Assembly: GCF_007971525.1 (NCBI RefSeq) | Contig: NZ_CP042437.1 | Coordinates: 3,782,001-3,846,000, forward strand | Direction: 5' to 3' | DNA from: Mucilaginibacter ginsenosidivorax | Lineage (GTDB): Bacteria; Bacteroidota; Bacteroidia; Sphingobacteriales; Sphingobacteriaceae | Length of the DNA: 64,000 nucleotides | In this document: positions 1 through 8,558 of the stretch, in pieces | Numbering within the stretch: position 1 is the stretch's first letter | How the letters are laid out: each line of letters begins with the position of its first letter | The notes under the pieces: model-generated | Told to the model about the DNA's origin: nothing | Databases searched by the model: none | Seen by the model: the letters and a program-made list of their open reading frames with translations, nothing else | Translations under genes and position numbers: made by a program

Positions 1-478
1 CGGTGTTAACGGCTTTACGTAACAGGTAAACCATCCTGATGCGCACGCTTGGTTCCCTTACAATCTCGTCCAAAAAATGCGAATTATCTATATCCAGTAC
101 CACACTGTTGCCAACGTTGGCAGTAATATCTTTACGGATGGCTACTAATACCTCATCGCTGCCATCGGCTTTGGCCATATATATCCTTAAAGCAGCAATA
201 TTGCCAATATTATAATCCGATGGATCTTTTGACTGCAGCTTTGCCGATATAATACGAACTTCACTTATCCGGTTTGCATTATTGCCATCTTTGGTGAAAT
301 CCTGGTCGAAGCTGTTGGCCGTACTTATGGCGGTATGCGGCTGATCGATCGATGATGATGCCGGAATTACCAGGTTAGCCGTATAAGGGAACGTAGATTT
401 CATGATTGACTGCAGCATACCACAGCTTCCGAACAGGAAAATAGCGGCAAACAGAAAAAATGTATGTTTCTTCATCAT
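1..478 (-). CDS. Putative lipoprotein, C-terminal part outside window
   Basis: The reading frame opens at the ATG at 476-478 on the minus strand and stays open to the left edge, so about 159 residues are visible. The N-terminus has two Met, a basic stretch, a hydrophobic segment and a lipobox ending in LFGSCG, which predicts an SPII-processed lipoprotein. The remainder is soluble and mixed alpha/beta in character, with no motif I recognise. The next gene is divergent, so the gap of about 95 bp should hold both promoters. Function unknown. Confidence 0.75.
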   Translation of the reverse strand, partial: MMKKHTFFLFAAIFLFGSCGMLQSIMKSTFPYTANLVIPASSSIDQPHTAISTANSFDQDFTKDGNNANRISEVRIISAKLQSKDPSDYNIGNIAALRIYMAKADGSDEVLVAIRKDITANVGNSVVLDIDNSHFLDEIVREPSVRIRMVYLLRKAVNT

Positions 479-573
479 AATTTATCGCTGTAAGGTAATT
501 GTACATTACTACAATTACAAGTTTAATTGGTTTTATAGGTAATTTATACCTTGTATAAATATATTAAGATTTT

Positions 574-1143
574 ATGGAAACAAATGGTTTATTGCAAGTA
601 CTTAATAATATAAATATCCTAACACCGCAGATAAAAAGCCAGCTTGAGTCATATCTGGTTGAAGACCATTATGCTAAGAAATCCATCCTGTTAAAAGCAG
701 GACAGGTGTCGCAGCGAATTTATTTTGTAAAACAAGGCTTTACCAGGGCCTACTACCACAAAGGGGAAAGCGAATTTACCAGCTGGTTTATGGGAAAGGG
801 CGAAATTATAGTATCGGTTTATAGTTTCTTTTCCAGGAAGCCATCGTTCGAAAATATCCAGGTGTTGGAAGATAGCATATTGCAGTCCATTAATTGGGAT
901 CAACTGCAAAGTATTTATAAAAATCATCCGGAGTTTAATTTAACCGGCCGACTAATTACCGAGCAATACTACATCCGCAGCGAAGAGCGCGTCATTAACC
1001 TGCAAACACTTACCGCAAAACAGCGCTATGAAAACCTGTTATCCTCCTATCCCGACATTCTTCAGAAAGCATCCCTGGGGCAAATAGCATCATTTTTAAG
1101 TATTAAACAGGAAACCTTAAGTAGGATAAGAGCTAAAGGGTAA
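574..1143 (+). CDS. Crp/Fnr-family transcriptional regulator
   Basis: A 189-aa protein with the architecture of the Crp/Fnr family. An N-terminal cyclic-nucleotide-binding-like beta roll covers roughly residues 25-115 (AKKSILLKAGQ, RIYFVKQGFTRAYY). A long linking helix follows, and a C-terminal helix-turn-helix lies near residues 163-187 (LGQIASFLSIKQETLSRIRA). Bacteroidota carry many such short members, which usually lack the residues for cAMP or Fe-S binding; I see no Cys cluster here. The next gene, a hydroxylase/desaturase-family membrane protein, starts 73 bp downstream on the same strand and could be co-transcribed or be its target. The ligand is unknown. Confidence 0.88.
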   Translation: METNGLLQVLNNINILTPQIKSQLESYLVEDHYAKKSILLKAGQVSQRIYFVKQGFTRAYYHKGESEFTSWFMGKGEIIVSVYSFFSRKPSFENIQVLEDSILQSINWDQLQSIYKNHPEFNLTGRLITEQYYIRSEERVINLQTLTAKQRYENLLSSYPDILQKASLGQIASFLSIKQETLSRIRAKG

Positions 1144-1216
1144 CGTTTTTTGATATAAGTCAAAACTTATTGACCGGCCTGGCACCGAGATTTGATTTAA
1201 TCAAAAACATAAAACC

Positions 1217-1936
1217 ATGCTTTATATCATCTTCATTTGTTTCGCCGTTTGTTTCCTCATTGAAAAGCTTTCGCCGGGGTGGAAACTCCCTCAGGTGCCT
1301 ACCTGGACCATCAGAGTGCTTGCTATCAATTTTGTACAGTTACTCATTGTAGTTATTGCCGGTTATAGCTGGGAAAAATGGCTGTCAGGCTATTCTCTTT
1401 TCTTTCTGTCGCGCCATATGCCTAATTGGCTTGGCGGAGTGGTGGCTTACTTTATAGCAACTTTCATATTTTATTGGTGGCACAGGTGGCGCCATCAGAG
1501 TGATTTTTTATGGCGGCATTTTCATCAGATACACCACAGCGCGCAACGCATTGAAGTAATTACATCCTTTTATAAACACCCGCTCGAAATGATGGTTAAC
1601 TCCGTAATTGGCAGTTTACTGGTGTACACCCTGCTTGGCTTAAATCCCGAAGCCGGGGCTATTTATACCCTATGCACAGCCCTGGGCGAATTTTTTTATC
1701 ATACCAATATAAAAACACCAAAATGGATAGGCTATATTTTTCAACGGCCCGAAATGCACCGCATACATCACGAGTACGAAAAACACAGTAATAATTATGG
1801 CGATATTGTTTGGTGGGATATGTTATTTGGCACCTACAGCAATCCGCGAAACTTTACAACATCATGCGGATTTGATACCGACAAGGAGCTAAAACTCACC
1901 GAAATGCTGAAATTTAAGGACGTACATAAAATATAA
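1217..1936 (+). CDS. Sterol desaturase / fatty acid hydroxylase family membrane protein
   Basis: A 239-aa integral membrane protein with several hydrophobic segments in residues 1-85. It carries the histidine clusters of the fatty-acid-hydroxylase superfamily: HRWRH at 89-93, HQIHH at 103-107 and HRIHH at 181-185. In this family the histidines bind a di-iron centre that uses O2 to hydroxylate or desaturate lipids such as sterols, carotenoids and fatty acids. The substrate cannot be deduced. The gene follows a Crp/Fnr-like regulator on the same strand, so a small regulator-lipid modification unit is possible. The ATG at 1217 starts directly with the first membrane helix. Confidence 0.88.
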   Translation: MLYIIFICFAVCFLIEKLSPGWKLPQVPTWTIRVLAINFVQLLIVVIAGYSWEKWLSGYSLFFLSRHMPNWLGGVVAYFIATFIFYWWHRWRHQSDFLWRHFHQIHHSAQRIEVITSFYKHPLEMMVNSVIGSLLVYTLLGLNPEAGAIYTLCTALGEFFYHTNIKTPKWIGYIFQRPEMHRIHHEYEKHSNNYGDIVWWDMLFGTYSNPRNFTTSCGFDTDKELKLTEMLKFKDVHKI

Positions 1937-1960
1937 ATATTAATTCAAAAAAAACATTAA

Positions 1961-1986
1961 TTGTGTCGGTCAAAACTCTATCTTTG
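1961..1986 (+). promoter_or_regulatory. Candidate Bacteroidota-type promoter of carB
   Basis: A TATCTTTG box at 1979-1986 fits the Bacteroidota -7 consensus TAnnTTTG. A TTG at 1961-1963 could be the -33 element, although the 15-base spacing is a little short. It lies about 110 bp before the carB start codon. Confidence 0.5.
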
Positions 1987-2099
1987 CACCCCGACACTGA
2001 GGTCGGGATTTCTCGCCTTCAGTGCATAGGAAAAATCGTTTGCCGGCCGCAATGTCCGGTAACTTTTGACTTAGAACTTTTGATTTAAAAAAAAGCCCT

Positions 2100-4916
2100 A
2101 TGCCCAAAGATAATTCCATCAAATCCGTTCTGATCATCGGCTCTGGCCCCATCATTATTGGCCAGGCCTGCGAATTTGATTACGCCGGCTCGCAAGCCGC
2201 CCTTTCCCTTAAAGACGAAGGCATTTCCGTTTCCATTATCAACAGTAACCCCGCCACTATCATGACGGATAAAGTTATTGCCGATCATGTGTACCTGTTG
2301 CCCTTAACACCTGCCAGTATCGAACAGATACTCATCGAACAAAAGATCGACGCTGTATTGCCTACCATGGGTGGCCAAACCGCGTTAAACCTTTGTATCG
2401 AGGCAGATGAACAAGGGATATGGAAAAAATACGGTGTTAAAATTGTTGGTGTGGATATCGCCGCCATCGAAAAAACCGAAAACCGCGAAGCTTTTCGCCA
2501 GTTGATGGTTGATATTGGTGTAGGTGTTGCAACTTCAAAAATTGCCAATTCGTTTTTAGAAGGTAAAGAAGCTGCCCAGGAAATTGGTTTCCCGCTGGTT
2601 ATCCGCCCAAGCTATACACTTGGCGGTAAAGGCGCAGGCTTTGTACATAAAAAAGAGGATTTTGATGCCGCTTTAAGCCGTGGCCTGCAGGCATCGCCAA
2701 CCCACGAGGTTTTGGTTGAGCAAGCGGTTTTAGGCTGGAAAGAGTATGAGTTGGAGTTGTTGCGCGATAACAACGATAACGTGATTATCATCTGTTCTAT
2801 CGAAAACTTCGACCCAATGGGTATCCATACCGGCGACTCGATTACCGTGGCACCGGCCATGACTCTAAGCGACCGTTGTTACCAGGAAATGCGTAATCAG
2901 GCCATCAAAATGATGCGTGCCATTGGTAACTTTGCAGGTGGCTGTAACGTACAGTTTTCGGTTAACCCTGCCGATGAAGCCATCATTGCCATCGAAATTA
3001 ACCCACGCGTTTCGCGCTCATCGGCATTGGCATCTAAAGCAACCGGTTACCCAATCGCTAAAATTGCTGCTAAGCTGGCCATAGGTTATAACCTTGATGA
3101 AATAGAAAACCAGATCACAAAAACAACTTCGGCCTATTTTGAGCCTACTTTGGACTATGTGATTGTAAAAATACCTCGCTGGAACTTTGATAAATTCAAA
3201 GGCGCCAACCGTGAGCTTGGCCTGCAAATGAAATCGGTAGGCGAGGTAATGGGTATTGGCCGCAGCTTTATTGAGGCTTTGCAAAAAGCCTGTCAGAGTT
3301 TAGAGATAGGCCGGGCAGGTTTAGGCGCCGATGGCCGCCAAAGCCGCAACCTGGAAGAAATTATGTACAGCCTGGAACACCCAAGCTGGGACAGGTTATT
3401 CCATATTTACGATGCGTTGAGCCTTGGTGTACCAATTGAATCTGTACGTAAAGTAACCAAGATCGATCGCTGGTTCCTGAACCAGATTATGGATGTGGTT
3501 AACTTAGAGAACGAACTGCGCCGCTACTCACTGAACAATATCCCTGAGGACTTCCTGTTCACCCTAAAACAAAAAGGCTTCTCGGATACACAGATAGCCT
3601 ACATTTTAGGTAACGTTACCGAGGAAGATGTATACCAGCGCCGCAAGGCATTAGGCATCAAACGCGTGTACAAAATGGTTGATACCTGCGCTGCCGAGTT
3701 CCCTGCTAAAACACCTTACTACTACTCCACTTACGAAGGCGAGAACGAATCTGTATCGTCTGATAAAAAGAAGATCATCGTATTAGGATCGGGCCCTAAC
3801 CGCATTGGCCAGGGTATCGAGTTCGACTACAGCTGCGTTCACGGGTTATTAGCCGCTAAAGAATCGGGCTTTGAAGCCATCATGGTTAACTGTAACCCTG
3901 AAACGGTTTCAACCGACTTTAACATGGCCGATAAACTGTACTTTGAGCCGGTTTACTGGGAGCACGTTCGCGAGATTATTGAACTTGAAAAACCTTACGG
4001 TGTAATTGTTCAGTTGGGTGGCCAAACCGCTCTTAAAATGGCCGAAAAAATGCACCAGCATGGCATCAAAATCATAGGCACATCCTTCAACGATATGGAT
4101 ATTGCCGAAGACCGTGGCCGTTTTAGCGATCTGTTAAAAGATTTAGATATTCCTTACCCCAAATATGGTGTTGCTGAAAGCGCTGAAGAAGCTCTTGAGG
4201 TTGCACATCATGTAGGTTACCCGGTTTTGGTTCGTCCAAGCTACGTATTAGGCGGTCAGGGCATGAGCATTGTGATTAATGACGAGGATTTAGAGAAAGC
4301 TGTTGTGAGCTTGCTTAAAAACCTGCCAGGCAACCGCGTACTGATCGACCACTTCCTTGACCGTGCTGCCGAGGCCGAGTCTGACTCGATAAGCGATGGC
4401 GACGATGTGCACATTGTTGGTATGATGGAACATATCGAGCCGGCTGGTATCCACTCAGGCGACTCGTTCGCGGTATTGCCTCCGTTCGATCTGTCGGACA
4501 ATGTGATCAGCCAGATGGAAGAGTATACAGAGAAAATTGCCAGGGCGTTAAATGTGCGCGGATTATTAAATATCCAGTTCGCCATTAAAAACGACCAGGT
4601 GTATGTGATTGAAGCCAACCCGCGCGCATCACGTACGGTGCCGTTTATAGCTAAAGCTTACGATGTACCTTACATCAACATAGCAGCTAAAGTAATGCTG
4701 GGTGTAAATAAATTAAAAGACTTCACCATCGAACGCAAACTTTGGGGCTATGCCATCAAAGAGCCGGTGTTCTCTTTTGATAAATTCCCTGAAGTAAACA
4801 AGGAATTAGGCCCTGAAATGAAATCGACAGGAGAGGCGATACGCTTTATCCCTAACCTGCAAGACCCATATTTCCGTCACCTGTACAAAGAGAAATCGAT
4901 GTACCTGAGCCGGTAG
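2100..4916 (+). CDS. carB: Carbamoyl-phosphate synthase large subunit, short form
   Basis: A 938-aa protein with the duplicated organisation of CarB: two carbamate-kinase-like/ATP-grasp halves. The nucleotide-binding starts are visible near residue 15 (SGPIIIGQACEFDYAGSQ) and near residue 563 (SGPNRIGQGIEFDYSC), and the ATP-grasp signature VIRPSYTLGGKG recurs as VRPSYVLGGQG. The enzyme makes carbamoyl phosphate from bicarbonate, ATP and ammonia delivered by CarA, for pyrimidine and arginine synthesis. E. coli CarB has about 1073 residues; this one ends after the second synthetase half (YKEKSMYLSR), so the C-terminal MGS-like allosteric domain is absent. I believe this short form is usual in related Bacteroidota. 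No carA lies next to it. Confidence 0.96.
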   Translation: MPKDNSIKSVLIIGSGPIIIGQACEFDYAGSQAALSLKDEGISVSIINSNPATIMTDKVIADHVYLLPLTPASIEQILIEQKIDAVLPTMGGQTALNLCIEADEQGIWKKYGVKIVGVDIAAIEKTENREAFRQLMVDIGVGVATSKIANSFLEGKEAAQEIGFPLVIRPSYTLGGKGAGFVHKKEDFDAALSRGLQASPTHEVLVEQAVLGWKEYELELLRDNNDNVIIICSIENFDPMGIHTGDSITVAPAMTLSDRCYQEMRNQAIKMMRAIGNFAGGCNVQFSVNPADEAIIAIEINPRVSRSSALASKATGYPIAKIAAKLAIGYNLDEIENQITKTTSAYFEPTLDYVIVKIPRWNFDKFKGANRELGLQMKSVGEVMGIGRSFIEALQKACQSLEIGRAGLGADGRQSRNLEEIMYSLEHPSWDRLFHIYDALSLGVPIESVRKVTKIDRWFLNQIMDVVNLENELRRYSLNNIPEDFLFTLKQKGFSDTQIAYILGNVTEEDVYQRRKALGIKRVYKMVDTCAAEFPAKTPYYYSTYEGENESVSSDKKKIIVLGSGPNRIGQGIEFDYSCVHGLLAAKESGFEAIMVNCNPETVSTDFNMADKLYFEPVYWEHVREIIELEKPYGVIVQLGGQTALKMAEKMHQHGIKIIGTSFNDMDIAEDRGRFSDLLKDLDIPYPKYGVAESAEEALEVAHHVGYPVLVRPSYVLGGQGMSIVINDEDLEKAVVSLLKNLPGNRVLIDHFLDRAAEAESDSISDGDDVHIVGMMEHIEPAGIHSGDSFAVLPPFDLSDNVISQMEEYTEKIARALNVRGLLNIQFAIKNDQVYVIEANPRASRTVPFIAKAYDVPYINIAAKVMLGVNKLKDFTIERKLWGYAIKEPVFSFDKFPEVNKELGPEMKSTGEAIRFIPNLQDPYFRHLYKEKSMYLSR

Positions 4917-5017
4917 TTTGTAGTCCAAAGTATTAAGTCCAAAGTTAGAAGTAATAAATCGGACTTAAGACTTGAGGCTCAGAACTTAAGACTTGACAGT
5001 GTTTAATAGCTAATAAC

Positions 5018-5047
5018 AATTGCCTGTAGCCCCGGTTACAGGCAATT
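5018..5047 (+). terminator. Hairpin after carB
   Basis: An 11-bp perfect stem (AATTGCCTGTA paired with TACAGGCAATT) encloses an 8-base GC-rich loop. It lies about 100 bp after the carB stop and just before the next gene. It is followed only by TTTA, so termination may be weak. It could instead act in the leader of the following gene. Confidence 0.5.
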
Positions 5048-5048
5048 T

Positions 5049-5747
5049 ATGGTTAAATTTAGTTGCTATAGTTTGAAAGTTAATTTAAATAATAACCAGG
5101 CATTCAACCTTAATAGTGTTGATCCTGATGATTTAGGTGACGTTCTTGTAAAAATTGAAAGATCATTTAATATCAGTTTCGAAGATACATCTGTACGGGA
5201 TGTAAAAACCTTCGGTAAACTTTGCGATATTGTTGTTGAAAAGATAAAACATGTAAACAACGAAAGCTGCACCACTCAACAGGCATTTTACAAAATCAGG
5301 AATGCCATTAACTGCACCATTACCGCCCCAAGGGAATTGGTAAAACCCCAAACCCGGCTCGAAGACATTTTTCCGCGCGATAACCGTATCGTAGTTATTA
5401 ATGAGATTGAACGGGAAATGGGTTTTCAGCTTAATTTACTGCAGCCCAAACAAGGTGTAATTGCCGCTTTTGCCTTTATATTGGCGGCATCCTTGGCCGG
5501 CTTTTTCTTTCAGCCTGTAATAGCCGCTTTTGGCCTGGCAATTGCTCTTTCGGGATTTGCCCTTGCTGGCAGGTTTGGAAAAGAACTGAAAGTAAAAACC
5601 CTGGGTGACCTGGCCGAAAAAGTGGCAAGGGAACATTACCTTAAATGCAGGCGCGATGCTGCAACAGTGAACCGCGCCGAAGTAGCACAAAAAGTAAAAG
5701 ACCTTTTTACTAACGAACTGCACCTAACCACTGGTATAAACTCATAA
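5049..5747 (+). CDS. Membrane protein with ACP-like N-terminal region
   Basis: A 232-aa protein of unknown function. Residues about 20-75 (DPDDLGDVLVKIERSFNISF and the following TFGKLCDIVVEKI) have the helix pattern of an acyl-carrier-protein fold, but I see no DSL-type serine for phosphopantetheine. Two hydrophobic segments near residues 135-170 would form a helical hairpin in the membrane. A second short ACP-like helix pattern follows (KTLGDLAEKVAREHY). Comparable architectures occur in Bacteroidota as uncharacterised proteins. The ATG at 5049 abuts the carB hairpin, and a slightly later start is possible. Confidence 0.6.
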   Translation: MVKFSCYSLKVNLNNNQAFNLNSVDPDDLGDVLVKIERSFNISFEDTSVRDVKTFGKLCDIVVEKIKHVNNESCTTQQAFYKIRNAINCTITAPRELVKPQTRLEDIFPRDNRIVVINEIEREMGFQLNLLQPKQGVIAAFAFILAASLAGFFFQPVIAAFGLAIALSGFALAGRFGKELKVKTLGDLAEKVAREHYLKCRRDAATVNRAEVAQKVKDLFTNELHLTTGINS

Positions 5748-5810
5748 CGCTAAATTTAATTAGCGACATAAGTATTTTTTGTTTTTTACGTTATTGTAAT
5801 AACATGATGA

Positions 5811-5840
5811 AAGCCCCCGGCATTAAGGGGCTTTTGTTGT
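5811..5840 (+). terminator. Rho-independent terminator
   Basis: AAAGCCCCC and GGGGCTTTT form a stem around CGGCATTAA, followed by TGTTGTTTT. It sits about 60 bp after the stop of the ACP-like membrane protein gene and before the next gene on the same strand. Confidence 0.75.
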
Positions 5841-5857
5841 TTTAATACAACTACCTT

Positions 5858-6343
5858 ATGAACGCTGCCTGCAAAGCCTTAACGTCCATCCTTGCATCCT
5901 GTTGCCTCATTTTTACTGTACATGGCGCCAAAGCCCAGGCTAAATTTGCTATTGGAGGCGGTGGGGCATTAAGCTACTCCAAAGAAAACATGCCCGGCTA
6001 TGGAATTGTAGGTCAGGGCGAGTTAAGATTAAATAACTTTTTGAGCATTACACCATCCGTTGGTATCGAGGCGCCTTACCTGGCATATGCCAGTCTTGTA
6101 GCCAGGATATACGTTACTCCTCAATTATACCTGCATGCCGGTGGCTTTGTGAATGCCGAAGGCGAGGTGTTTAGCGAGACAGGGGGTGGTGGCACAGCTG
6201 GTATAGGATATATGGTGATGACCACAACACATCAAACTATCGATTTAAACTTTCACGCCGATATCAAAAACAATAACAACAGATCGTTAAGCATTTTCGG
6301 TATGCGGCTTATTTACAGTTATTCGTTTACAAGGCTAAAGTAA
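5858..6343 (+). CDS. Secreted outer-membrane-barrel-like protein, unknown function
   Basis: A 161-aa protein with an N-terminal signal sequence (hydrophobic residues 8-24, probable cleavage after the Ala at KAQA). The rest alternates short beta strands with turns (LRLNNFLSITPSVGIEAPYL, ARIYVTPQLYLHAGGF) and ends in aromatic-rich strands (LIYSYSFTRLK). This is typical of small eight-stranded outer-membrane barrels in Bacteroidota. The family and function are not recognised. It follows a terminator, so it is probably transcribed alone, and it is convergent with the next gene. Confidence 0.7.
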   Translation: MNAACKALTSILASCCLIFTVHGAKAQAKFAIGGGGALSYSKENMPGYGIVGQGELRLNNFLSITPSVGIEAPYLAYASLVARIYVTPQLYLHAGGFVNAEGEVFSETGGGGTAGIGYMVMTTTHQTIDLNFHADIKNNNNRSLSIFGMRLIYSYSFTRLK

Positions 6344-6363
6344 TAAGCGCAAAGCCGGCAAGG

Positions 6364-6828
6364 CTATTTATCAACCATTAGCCCCTTTACCTCAAACGTA
6401 ACCGCCCGCTTAGGATCGGTTTTTACCTTGTGCTGCTTTTTACCGCTTACTGTATCGCCCGCCAGGTGTTGCAGGTCATCGGCAATAAACATTTTTTCGG
6501 CAACGCCTTCCATAATTACGGTACGGCCAGCTAACTGGGCAGGTAGTATAACATTGTAATTTTTAAAGTGAGCTGCCATTATTTTGCCGCCACCCGCGTC
6601 TACATCAAACCAGCCGCCTTTTTCTTTGGTCACTTTTATAATCTTACCCTCAATGGTGGTGCTTATCCTGGTCTTTTTGCCCATAAATTCTTCCAGCTTA
6701 TTAGCAGGCATCATGGCAATGGTATCTGGCTTTTGGCCGTAAACCATACCATGGGGTAGGGGTATGTGCTTTTGGGCAAATACCATCGCAGGCATTAGTA
6801 TCGCAATTAATAATGTGGGTATTTTCAT
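6364..6828 (-). CDS. DUF4920-like secreted protein
   Basis: A 154-aa protein with a signal peptide (MKIPTLLIAILMPAMVFAQ). The central region reads ISTTIEGKIIKVTKEKGGWF, then HFKNYNVILPAQLAGRTVIMEG. This matches the layout I associate with DUF4920, a small OB-like beta domain of exported Bacteroidota proteins. Family members often carry cysteines in the segment before the Gly-Trp; here that segment is KEKGGW with no cysteine, so a metal-binding role is unlikely. A Lys-rich tail follows. It is convergent with the preceding gene, and its promoter must lie in the AT-rich 6829-7084 region. Confidence 0.72.
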   Translation of the reverse strand: MKIPTLLIAILMPAMVFAQKHIPLPHGMVYGQKPDTIAMMPANKLEEFMGKKTRISTTIEGKIIKVTKEKGGWFDVDAGGGKIMAAHFKNYNVILPAQLAGRTVIMEGVAEKMFIADDLQHLAGDTVSGKKQHKVKTDPKRAVTFEVKGLMVDK

Positions 6829-7084
6829 ACTTATAGCTTGTTTTTACATAACACCATAGCCTGTAAAATGTTGCATATTTACTTTAAGGGCCTATTACTG
6901 TTACATTTTGTGGTTATTGGCCGTATTATATTCACTTTAAACTCATTTATTTTTATTCAATTTGTAACCGGCTTTTATTTAAGTGTTAATGAATGTTAAA
7001 ATATTCGTTTTAGGTAATAAGCTTTGTCAAGTTGTTTATTTTTACAGCTGATAATACCGTGCTCATTAATTCATATTACTTCAA

Positions 7085-8461
7085 ATGAACAAAAATCTTA
7101 CTAATTCCATCCTGTTTGCGGCAGTAGTGTTTACTATTGCTTTAACCCAGGCAGGGTGTGTTAAAAGCAATAATCCTACTCCTGGCGTAGTGCCTGTTAT
7201 ATCCACCACTGATGTGGTTAAAGATGCTGCCGATACCAGCGCCCATAGCGGTGGTTTTATTACCGAAGCGCTTACTTATGCCGTATCAACCTATGGCGTG
7301 TGCTGGAGTGCAACAAACCCAACCCCAACTACAGCCGATTCAAAAACTGCCGATTCTGTTAACTATTTAAGCTATGCCAGTAAAATGAAAGGCTTAAAAA
7401 TTAACACCAAATATTATGTACGTGCCTATGCCACCAATTCTGTTGGTACCGGCTATGGTAAAGTTGTGGAATTTACTACCGGCGCCGATTTGACATCGAA
7501 GGTAGGCACCGTGACCACATTTGCCGGTAATAGTATTGCCGGCTTTGTTGATGCTACAGGTGATGCTGCGTCTTTTTACAGTCCGCAAGGTATCACCATC
7601 GGCAGTACAGGTACCATTTATATTGCCGATGCTTTCAATAGCGCCATCAGAACAGTTACTACCGGCGGTACGGTAAACACATTAACCGGTAACGGAACTA
7701 TTGGATACATAGACGGCTCATTAGCCGATGCCCGTTTTTATGCACCGCAAAGTTTGGTAACTGATGCCGCGGGTAACATTTATGTAGCCGATTTCAGCAA
7801 CAACATTATCCGCAAAATAACTCCGGCCGGTGTGGTAAGCACCCTGGCAGGCAGCGGAACCGCAGGTTATGACGACGGAACAGGTGCAGCTGCCACATTT
7901 AACAACCCCCGCGGTATTGTGATTGACGGCTCTGGTAACCTTTACGTAGCCGACAGGGGGAATAACCTGATCCGCAAGGTTACACCGGCTGGTGTGGTAA
8001 CAACATTTGCCGGCAACAGGGGAGCAGCCTGGGTTAATAATACTACCGCTACCAGCGCCTCATTTAACAAGCCATCGGGCCTGGCTATAAATGCGGCCGG
8101 CGATATTTATGTGGCCGACGCGCTAAACTATTCCATCCGCAAAATAACAGCTGCTGGTGTAGTGAGTACCTACCTTGGCGATCCAAAACACAAGGTTATT
8201 GGTTCGCCAGTGGCATTAACATTTGATGCCAAAGGGAACCTTTTTATTGCCGACCAAACCGGCCGTGTATTTGAAATTACTACCGATAAGGTTTTATTAC
8301 CATTGGCCGGCCTTAGCGCCACGGCGGGCTTTGCCGAAGGTAGCGGTACAAGTGCCTTGTTTGCATCGCCACAGGGCGTAGCTGCAGATGCAAGCGGCAA
8401 CCTATACGTAACCGACTCGGGCAACAATCGTATCCGTAAAATTGTATTGCCTGCTTTATAG
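7085..8461 (+). CDS. NHL-repeat lipoprotein with an FnIII-like domain
   Basis: A 458-aa lipoprotein: a hydrophobic leader ends in LTQAGC. An immunoglobulin/FnIII-like domain occupies about residues 35-130 and ends in YYVRAYATNSVGTGYG and VVEFTTG. Five or six NHL beta-propeller blades follow, each with the repeated pattern of a Gly-rich turn, then GNLYVADRGNNLIRKVTPAG-type strands. NHL propellers are surface interaction domains or lyase scaffolds. No catalytic residues are evident, so a cell-surface binding role is inferred. The gene stands alone between an AT-rich upstream region and the convergent radA. Confidence 0.85.
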   Translation: MNKNLTNSILFAAVVFTIALTQAGCVKSNNPTPGVVPVISTTDVVKDAADTSAHSGGFITEALTYAVSTYGVCWSATNPTPTTADSKTADSVNYLSYASKMKGLKINTKYYVRAYATNSVGTGYGKVVEFTTGADLTSKVGTVTTFAGNSIAGFVDATGDAASFYSPQGITIGSTGTIYIADAFNSAIRTVTTGGTVNTLTGNGTIGYIDGSLADARFYAPQSLVTDAAGNIYVADFSNNIIRKITPAGVVSTLAGSGTAGYDDGTGAAATFNNPRGIVIDGSGNLYVADRGNNLIRKVTPAGVVTTFAGNRGAAWVNNTTATSASFNKPSGLAINAAGDIYVADALNYSIRKITAAGVVSTYLGDPKHKVIGSPVALTFDAKGNLFIADQTGRVFEITTDKVLLPLAGLSATAGFAEGSGTSALFASPQGVAADASGNLYVTDSGNNRIRKIVLPAL

Positions 8462-8558
8462 ATAGGTGAAAGGATAAAGGCGAAAGGTAAAAGGTAGCTG
8501 CGTTTGCGGTATGCCTCAATGATGTGAATCAACCAGCGAAGCAAGGTTGATTCACCTT

